From Jatrophihabitans sp. (GTDB lineage Bacteria; Actinomycetota; Actinomycetes; Mycobacteriales; Jatrophihabitantaceae): a DNA stretch of 12,565 nucleotides. Below, piece after piece: positions 7,531-12,565 of the stretch; position 1 is the first letter of the stretch; every line of letters begins with the position of its first letter. Location of the stretch: assembly GCA_025966255.1 (NCBI GenBank), contig JAOPVG010000093.1, positions 1 through 12,565 of the forward strand. Reading direction: 5' to 3'. The notes below the pieces were generated by a model, which saw only the letters and a program-made list of their open reading frames with translations, searched no databases and was not told the origin of the DNA. Made by a program: the position numbers and the translations under genes.

Positions 7531-8502
7531 TCAGGTGGGAACGGCGATGCTGGTGCTGTTCGGCGCCGGTAACAGCCAGACCCGGGAACCCTCGTCGAGG
7601 CTGATCGACTCGCTCTGGCCGCGGGTCAGCTGAACCCAGGTGCCGTCCTCGTCGCCGCCCGGTGTGCTCATCTCGGCCCGGACCTCGAACCCGACCCGTT
7701 GCAGCCGGGTCACCTCGGCTGGGATCGCATCCGGCACGGGTGCGGTGAAGATCTCGATGTCGTGCGGCCGGACGAGCCGCCCGTCGAGCGTCGTCACCGG
7801 ACCGAGGAAGGACATCACGAAGTCGTTGATCGGCTTGTCGTACAGCTCGTCCGGGCTGCCGATCTGCTCGATCCGACCGTGGTTGATCACGACGATCTCG
7901 TCGGAGACCTCGAGCGCCTCTTCTTGGTCGTGGGTGACGAACAGCGTGGTCACGTGCACTTCGTCGTGCAGGCGCCGCAGCCAATCCCGCAACTCCTTGC
8001 GTACCTTGGCGTCGAGGGCGCCGAAGGGCTCGTCGAGCAGCAGCACCTTGGGTTCCACGGCGAGCGCCCGGGCGAGCGCCATGCGCTGACGCTGGCCGCC
8101 GGAGAGCTGGGCCGGCAGCCGGTCGGCGAACTGCTCGAGGTGCACGAGTTCGAGCAGTTCGTGGACCCGCTTGCGGATCTCGTCCTTGGGCCGCTTGCGG
8201 ATCTCGAGGCCGAAGGCGACGTTGCGGTACACCGACAGATGGGTGAAGGCGGCGTAGTGCTGGAACACGAAGCCGACATCGCGGCGGCGCGGCGGCAGGG
8301 AGGTCGCGTCCCGCCCGTCGATCCCCACGGTGCCGCTGTCGGCCTTCTCGAGGCCGGCGATGATCCGCAGCAGGGTCGATTTGCCGCCGCCGCTCGGCCC
8401 GAGCAGCGCCGTGAGGGCACCTGTCCGCACGGTCAGATCGATGTTCTCGAGCGCGACGAAGTCGCCGAAGCGCTTGCCGATCCCGCGTGCTTCGATGCCC
8501 AT
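7531..8502 (-). CDS. cysA: Sulfate/thiosulfate ABC transporter ATP-binding protein
   Basis: CysA hydrolyses ATP on the inner face of the membrane to drive sulfate/thiosulfate import. In 323 residues it has Walker A GPSGGGKS at 35-42, Q-loop Gln81 in FVFQHYAAF, signature [15 protein letters not shown] at 133-147, Walker [13 protein letters not shown] at 153-164 and H-loop His191 in [19 protein letters not shown] near 12-21 is typical of CysA. A C-terminal TOBE-like regulatory domain starts near 240 ([12 protein letters not shown]), ending shorter than the approximately 350-residue versions. The ATG overlaps the permease stop by one base (TGATG), with GAGGA four bases upstream. The two permease genes and binding-protein gene directly upstream confirm the assignment. 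Confidence 0.96.
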   Translation of the reverse strand: MGIEARGIGKRFGDFVALENIDLTVRTGALTALLGPSGGGKSTLLRIIAGLEKADSGTVGIDGRDATSLPPRRRDVGFVFQHYAAFTHLSVYRNVAFGLEIRKRPKDEIRKRVHELLELVHLEQFADRLPAQLSGGQRQRMALARALAVEPKVLLLDEPFGALDAKVRKELRDWLRRLHDEVHVTTLFVTHDQEEALEVSDEIVVINHGRIEQIGSPDELYDKPINDFVMSFLGPVTTLDGRLVRPHDIEIFTAPVPDAIPAEVTRLQRVGFEVRAEMSTPGGDEDGTWVQLTRGQSESISLDEGSRVWLLPAPNSTSIAVPT

Positions 8503-9371
8503 CAGATCCTCTTCCTGCGGCGGATGAACGCGCCGATGAGAATCGCCGCGACCGCGATGACCACCAGCACGAAGGCAACCGCATAGGCGGCGTTGTTGTT
8601 CAGGTCGGTCTCGATGAGGTTGCCCACCCGCAACGCAGCGGTCTCGGTCGTGCCCTGGATGTTGCCGGACACGACGAGCACGGCACCGTACTCACCGATG
8701 CAGCGCGCGACTGTGAGCACGACCCCGTAGGCGAGGGCGGCCCGGATCGTCGGCAAGGTGATGCGCACGAAGCGCGTATAGGCATTCGCCCCCAACGACG
8801 CGGCCGCCTGCTCCTGCTCGAGGCCGGCTTGCTCGAGTACCGGCACCACGGCCCGGGCGACGAGCGGCAGCGCGACGAACGCCGTTGCGAGCACCATGCC
8901 CGGCTTGGCCGCGATCACCATTACCCCGTGCGATTCGAGATACGGGCCGAACCACCCGGTCGGCCCGTACACGAGCAGGAGCGCGAGCCCGACGACGATC
9001 GGCGACACCGCCACGGGCAGGTCGATGAACGCGCTGAGCAGACGCCGGCCCGGGAAGCGGTAACGCGCGAGCAGGATCGCGACCGCGACGCCGAACACGG
9101 TGTCGATGGCCAACGCTGAGCCGGCGACCACGGCCGTGACCTGGAAGGCGTGCACCGCGTAGGGATCGGAGAGAGCGTTGAAGAACTCGGTCAGGCCGGG
9201 CTGGAACGTCCGGTAGACCAGGAGCGCCAACGGCAGCAGGACCAGGATGCCGACGTAGGCGATCGCCGCGGTGCGCAGCCCCACCGACGTCGCGGTGATC
9301 CGCTCGCGGCGCCGCGCCGGCGACGGCGTGACCGCAGGGGCCCCGACGGGCGTGAGCGCGAGGTCAGCCAC
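8502..9371 (-). CDS. cysW: Sulfate/thiosulfate ABC transporter permease, CysW type
   Basis: This 289-residue membrane permease forms half of the channel with the CysT subunit. After a 35-residue cytoplasmic leader there are about six hydrophobic segments, the first near 35-52. The EAA loop that docks on the ATPase reads [19 protein letters not shown] and is followed by TLP; then come [17 protein letters not shown] and a last helix before a basic RRRKRI end. [14 protein letters not shown] is characteristic of sulfate permeases. The start is GTG, overlapping the preceding permease gene by eight bases, so translation is coupled. CysW is chosen over CysT from gene order and the RIGEFGAV-like segment; the two are paralogues. 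Confidence 0.93.
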   Translation of the reverse strand: MADLALTPVGAPAVTPSPARRRERITATSVGLRTAAIAYVGILVLLPLALLVYRTFQPGLTEFFNALSDPYAVHAFQVTAVVAGSALAIDTVFGVAVAILLARYRFPGRRLLSAFIDLPVAVSPIVVGLALLLVYGPTGWFGPYLESHGVMVIAAKPGMVLATAFVALPLVARAVVPVLEQAGLEQEQAAASLGANAYTRFVRITLPTIRAALAYGVVLTVARCIGEYGAVLVVSGNIQGTTETAALRVGNLIETDLNNNAAYAVAFVLVVIAVAAILIGAFIRRRKRI

Positions 9372-10251
9372 GACGGGCCACCCGACGCTGGAGCAGATCG
9401 AGGATGACCAGGACGATGGCGCTGGCGAGGAGCAGGATCGCGGCGATGGCCGCCGCCTGCTGGGTCGATCGGGCCGGGTGGTCGGCGTCCTGCAGCTTGC
9501 CGTAGATGATCGATGAAGCGATCTCGGTCTTGAACGGCAGGTTGCTGGAGATCAGCACGATCGAGCCGTACTCGCCCAGTGCCCGGGCGAAGGACAACGC
9601 GGCGCCGGAGGCCATCGCGGGCAGGACCTGCGGTAGCACGATCCGCCGGAACACCGACGGCGCCGACGCCCCGAGTGATGCGGCCGCCTGCTCGGCGTCG
9701 CGGTCGAGGTCGAGCAGCACGGGTTGCACGGTGCGAACCGTGAACGGCAGCGTCACGAACAGGAGCGTGACGAACAGCCCGGTTCGGGTCCCCACGAGAT
9801 AGGGGCCGAACGGGTGGTCGCCGCCGTAGAGCGCAAGCATGACCAGCCCGGCGACGATGGTCGGCAGGGCGAACGGGATGTCAATGACGAACTCGAGCAG
9901 CGACGACCCCCGGAAGCGCTCCCTGACCAGGACCCAGGCCACGAGCGTGCCCATGACGCAGTTGACGATCGCCACCAGAACTGCGAGCACGACGGTCAGC
10001 TTGATCGCCGATGCCGTTGCCGGTTGCGTGACCGCGGCAGTGAAACCGTGCCAGCCGCTGCCGAACGCCTTGCCGAGTACCGCAGCGAGCGGCAGCAGCA
10101 CCAGCAGGCTCATCCAGAGGACGATCACACCGAGGCTGGAGGCCGAGGCGCTGCCAAGCGGGAGGCCCTTCTTCACCTTGGTGCTCCGGGTGGACGCGAC
10201 GCCGGCGCCGGAGGCGTCAGCCACCGGCGCCTCGTCGAGTTGAGCGGTCAC
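9364..10251 (-). CDS. cysT: Sulfate/thiosulfate ABC transporter permease, CysT (CysU) type
   Basis: This 295-residue permease starts at GTG 10251, 28 bases after the binding-protein stop, with a weak GGA ribosome binding site. An N-terminal leader of about 40 residues precedes around six transmembrane helices. Family marks are FVIDIPFALPTIVAGLV, the ATPase-docking loop [20 protein letters not shown] with IVLPQVLP, and ARALGEYGSIVLISSN, all typical of CysT. It pairs with CysW in the membrane. The short basic end [10 protein letters not shown] is cytoplasmic. Confidence 0.94.
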   Translation of the reverse strand: MTAQLDEAPVADASGAGVASTRSTKVKKGLPLGSASASSLGVIVLWMSLLVLLPLAAVLGKAFGSGWHGFTAAVTQPATASAIKLTVVLAVLVAIVNCVMGTLVAWVLVRERFRGSSLLEFVIDIPFALPTIVAGLVMLALYGGDHPFGPYLVGTRTGLFVTLLFVTLPFTVRTVQPVLLDLDRDAEQAAASLGASAPSVFRRIVLPQVLPAMASGAALSFARALGEYGSIVLISSNLPFKTEIASSIIYGKLQDADHPARSTQQAAAIAAILLLASAIVLVILDLLQRRVARRG

Positions 10252-10279
10252 GAGCGCGCGTCCAGTCCGACCAGCCAGA

Positions 10280-11287
10280 TCAACCGGCTTCGATCTTGGT
10301 GACGATCCCGTTGTCGCCGAAGAACTTGTCGTTCACGACCTTCCAGCCGCCGAGATCGGCCACCGTGGTGAGCTGCTTGACCTGCGGGAACGGGTTGCCG
10401 GGATCGTTGGCCCCGTTGACCGTGCCGACCTTGGCGCCGGCCAGCACCGGGCGGAATCCCTTGCTGGCGAAGATCTCCTGACCCTTCTCGCTCTTCACGA
10501 ATGTCAGGAAGTCCTTTGCTGGCTGGGAGGCTTGCTTGGTGACCGCGGCCGGGTTCTCGATGAGGATCGTCTGATCCGGGACGATGTAGTCGACGGACTT
10601 GCCGGCCTGCTTCGCCGCGATAGCCTCGTCCTCGTAGGAGATCAGGACGTTCCCGGTGCCTGACGTGAACTGCTGCGTGGCGATCGAACCGCTCGAGGCG
10701 CGGCTGGTGACGTTGGCGAAGAACTTCTTCAGGTAGTCGGCGGCCTGGGCGGCGGTGCCGTTCTGCTTGAGGACCTGCGAGTAGGCGGCGAGGATGTTCC
10801 ACTTCGCCGATCCCGACGACGCGGGGTCGGGGGTGACGATCTTGACGCCGGGCTTGATCAGGTCGGCCCAACCGGTGATGTGCAGCGGGTTGCCCTTGCG
10901 TACGACGATGACCACGACCGAGTTGGACACCAGACCCTTGGTGGGGCCGCTGTTCCAACTGGCGTCGACCTTGGATGGGACGAGCTTGGTCAGGTCGGGC
11001 TCGACGGAGAAGCCGACGTAGTCGGCCTTCTGCCCGCCGAGGACGTTCTTGCTCTGCGTACCGCTCGGGCCATATGACGTCCTGAAGCTGACGTTCTTGC
11101 CGGCGCTGGTCTGCTCGAACGCCGCCGACAGTGCGTCGTAAGCGGGCTTGGGCACCGAGTAGGCGACCAGATTGATGGTGCTCTTCGACGAAGCGGAACT
11201 CGAGCACGCGCTGACCCCGACGGCGGCGGCAATCGTCGCGGCGAGCGCCGCACCGACTCGGCGCGAGCGAGCAAGGGTCATCGTCAT
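10280..11287 (-). CDS. Sulfate/thiosulfate-binding lipoprotein of the ABC importer
   Basis: This extracytoplasmic receptor (Sbp/CysP family) delivers sulfate or thiosulfate to the permease. The frame is open to 11476, but the first 63 codons are untranslated-looking Arg-rich sequence; starting at ATG 11287 gives a perfect lipoprotein signal: Arg-rich MTMTLARSRR, a hydrophobic Ala/Val stretch, then lipobox VSAC with lipidated Cys near residue 28. The mature start at ATG 11281 is nearly equal. The resulting 335 residues contain SYGPSGTQS, GWADLIKPGVKIVTPDPASSG and AKWNILAAYSQVL, which are diagnostic oxyanion-binding segments. It is the first gene of the operon. Sulfate versus thiosulfate preference (Sbp versus CysP) cannot be decided from sequence, so no symbol is given. 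Confidence 0.94.
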   Translation of the reverse strand: MTMTLARSRRVGAALAATIAAAVGVSACSSSASSKSTINLVAYSVPKPAYDALSAAFEQTSAGKNVSFRTSYGPSGTQSKNVLGGQKADYVGFSVEPDLTKLVPSKVDASWNSGPTKGLVSNSVVVIVVRKGNPLHITGWADLIKPGVKIVTPDPASSGSAKWNILAAYSQVLKQNGTAAQAADYLKKFFANVTSRASSGSIATQQFTSGTGNVLISYEDEAIAAKQAGKSVDYIVPDQTILIENPAAVTKQASQPAKDFLTFVKSEKGQEIFASKGFRPVLAGAKVGTVNGANDPGNPFPQVKQLTTVADLGGWKVVNDKFFGDNGIVTKIEAG

Positions 11288-11301
11288 CCAGGCCTGCTTT
11301 C

Positions 11302-11351
11302 GAAGTAAGCTGATCGAGTCAAGTATGTCCATCGGACCCCTAGAGATTATC
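11302..11351 (-). promoter_or_regulatory. Candidate promoter/operator region of the sulfate operon
   Basis: This part of the gap before the binding-protein gene is clearly more AT-rich than its surroundings. On the minus strand it has GATAAT (plus 11346-11351), five of six matches to a -10 box; a dyad GTCC-GAT-GGAC (11327-11337); and directly after it ATACTTGACT (11317-11326), which fits every position of the left half of the E. coli IscR type 1 consensus, ATASYYGACT. The right half fits poorly. Because the operon encodes an Rrf2 regulator, of the same family as IscR, this is a plausible operator. No good -35 accompanies GATAAT; TTGACT inside the half-site could itself be a -35 but lacks a matching -10. 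The combination is suggestive, not proof. Confidence 0.4.
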
Positions 11352-11404
11352 AGCCCACTGGGGCCAATCCTCCCTCCGGGCCGAGTGGCGCAGTTGGCTG
11401 TGTC

Positions 11405-11422
11405 ACGGCGACAAAGCGCCGT
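11405..11422 (-). terminator. Possible hairpin terminator after the MFS gene
   Basis: ACGGCG (11405-11410) and CGCCGT (11417-11422) are perfect complements with a six-base loop, about 35 bases past the transporter stop on the minus strand. No T-run follows, so it would be a non-canonical terminator. A smaller CGGG/CCCG stem at 11433-11443 lies between. The 169-base gap 11288-11456 thus holds this hairpin and the candidate sulfate-operon regulatory region, and no gene. Confidence 0.35.
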
Positions 11423-11456
11423 CCCATCACATCGGGGAGCCCGACGCCCCCTCGAG

Positions 11457-12565
11457 CTAAGACGCGTCGGAAGCAATTGGGACAGCGGAGCCGGCCGGCG
11501 CGCGGCGCAGGGTCTCCGGAGCCGCCGCGACGACCAGAATCGGAAGGGCGCAGACGGCCGCGCTCACCGCGAACGCGGCGCCGTAGCCGGCGCCATCGGC
11601 GATCCAGCCCGTGACGACCGGTCCGAGCACGGCGCCGAGGTCCCCGGACATCTGGAACACCGCGACCACTGTGCCGCCGCGCCCGGCGACGACGTCGCCC
11701 ATCACCGCTCCCGGCGCCACCGAATCCGCGGCTCCCGCGACACCGAGCAGGACGGTGGCCGCAATAAGTCCGACCGCGAACGGCAGCGTGGGGAGCAGGA
11801 CGAAGCCCGCGGCCCCGACGAACAGTCCGACCACGATCACGGGACGGCGCCCGCGGGTGTCGGCAATCCGGCCCAGCGGCAGCAGCAGGGCGCCGCTGAC
11901 CAGGCTCACCACCAGGAACGCGGCGTAGGCCCAGCCCGCGCCGAGGTGCAGCCGGTCGGTGACGAACTGCGGCACGATCGCCGCTCGGGCCCCGACCAGG
12001 GAGAAGTCGCCGGCGAAGGACGCGGCGAGCGCGGCGAGGTAGGCGCGATTGCGCAATGCCGTGGCCAGCGTGATCGGCGCCTCGCGCACTGAGCTGCGGG
12101 CGGCGAGCTCGCTGTGCCGCAGCGATCCGAGGCCGAGCACCCCGGCGATCACCAGCGTGCCCGCGTAGAGGAAGAACGGTGCCCGCAGCGAAAACGTGGC
12201 CACCGTGCCCACTGCCGGCCCGGCGATCATGCCGATGAGGAAGGCGCCGGCCCACACGCCCTGGGCCCGGCCGCGCAGATGGTCCGGCGTGACCCGCACG
12301 AGCAGGCTGGCTGCACTGACGCTGAACATGATCGAGCCGACGCCGCCGATCCCGCGCAGGACGAGCAGCTGCCAGTACGTCTGGGCCAGGCCGGCGAGCG
12401 CGCTGGAGACTGCGACCACGCCGATCCCGGTGGCGAGCAGCACCCGCTCGCCGAAGGCGTTGACCAGGCGGCCCACGAAGGGCGCCATGAGCAGACGCAT
12501 CAGGGCAAAAGCGCTGACCACCGCGCCAGCCAGGGTCTTGTTGACCCCGAATTCGCGGGCGAACA
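11457..12565 (-). CDS. MFS transporter, partial (start lies beyond the right edge)
   Basis: The frame is open to the window edge; the visible 368 residues begin FAREFGVNKTLAGAVVSAFA, the first periplasmic loop of a major facilitator protein, so helix 1 and the true start are missing. An internal GTG at 12521 is not the start. Motif A appears twice: GRLVNAFGER after helix 2, and GRIADTRGRRPVIVV after helix 8, a near-perfect copy. RGIGGVGSIMF and AGAFLIGMIAGPAVG match helices 4 and 5 of drug-efflux-type MFS proteins (motif B/C region). About eleven helices are present. Likely a proton-driven efflux pump; substrate unknown. It ends 169 bases before the sulfate operon on the same strand and shows no clear functional tie to it. 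Confidence 0.92.
   Translation of the reverse strand, partial: FAREFGVNKTLAGAVVSAFALMRLLMAPFVGRLVNAFGERVLLATGIGVVAVSSALAGLAQTYWQLLVLRGIGGVGSIMFSVSAASLLVRVTPDHLRGRAQGVWAGAFLIGMIAGPAVGTVATFSLRAPFFLYAGTLVIAGVLGLGSLRHSELAARSSVREAPITLATALRNRAYLAALAASFAGDFSLVGARAAIVPQFVTDRLHLGAGWAYAAFLVVSLVSGALLLPLGRIADTRGRRPVIVVGLFVGAAGFVLLPTLPFAVGLIAATVLLGVAGAADSVAPGAVMGDVVAGRGGTVVAVFQMSGDLGAVLGPVVTGWIADGAGYGAAFAVSAAVCALPILVVAAAPETLRRAPAGSAVPIASDAS

Noticed and set aside
7472..8584. 370-codon minus-strand frame overlapping cysA
   Set aside because: It is an Arg/Pro/Ala-rich off-frame reading of cysA, which has every ABC ATPase motif in the correct frame.
11379..11445. tRNA-like stretch (gagtggcgcagttgg followed by a hairpin)
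   Set aside because: The first part resembles a tRNA D-arm, but the following stem has a six-base loop where an anticodon loop needs seven, there is no TTCRA T-arm, and the acceptor stem does not close.
11288..11476. N-terminal extension of the sulfate-binding protein to 11476
   Set aside because: It would overlap the end of the MFS gene, place 63 residues before a textbook lipoprotein signal peptide, and read through the probable promoter region.
11350..12255. 301-codon minus-strand frame overlapping the MFS gene
   Set aside because: Arg/Gly-rich shadow; the MFS frame has consistent transmembrane helices and two motif A copies.

Overview
The window is high-GC actinobacterial chromosome (roughly 70% GC by eye, strong G/C preference at third codon positions). 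It is densely packed: the longest stretch without a gene is about 170 bases (11288-11456). Supporting an actinomycete are the M16 peptidase (PepR type) followed by dapB, the TAGGNT promoter hexamers placed 6-7 bases before start codons, and the Pro/Gly/Tyr-rich N-terminus on a membrane protein. I cannot name the genus. I see no insertion sequence, phage, CRISPR array, tRNA or rRNA.

Left part (1-2616, plus strand): a ten-helix membrane protein of unknown function with a GGY-repeat N-terminus, then a GNAT acetyltransferase overlapping a DUF2461/TIGR02453 protein by 4 bases. These plus-strand genes meet the minus-strand genes tail to tail at about 2617-2628.

Middle part (2629-6414, minus strand, read right to left): a proline-rich 69-residue protein is coupled to a 287-residue membrane protein with a CxCGFYAYG motif, both of unknown function. 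These are followed by the M16 zinc peptidase, dapB (lysine/peptidoglycan pathway) and a divergent Mug-type DNA glycosylase. The M16-dapB-mug group probably has its own leaderless promoter.

Right part (6497-12565, minus strand): a complete sulfate/thiosulfate ABC importer in the order binding protein, two permeases, ATPase. A cysteine-free Rrf2 regulator and a macro-domain hydrolase follow on the same strand. A candidate regulatory region lies before the binding-protein gene. The window ends inside an MFS transporter gene whose start lies beyond the right edge.

Most of this is conventional housekeeping and nutrient uptake. The points that deserve a second look are the glycosylase without the Mug catalytic asparagine, the uncharacterised 69-aa/287-aa gene pair with an inverted repeat just upstream, the sulfate operon with its Rrf2 regulator and an IscR-like half-site, and the repeated leaderless-promoter architecture. 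I found no clear evidence for a wholly new multi-gene system.
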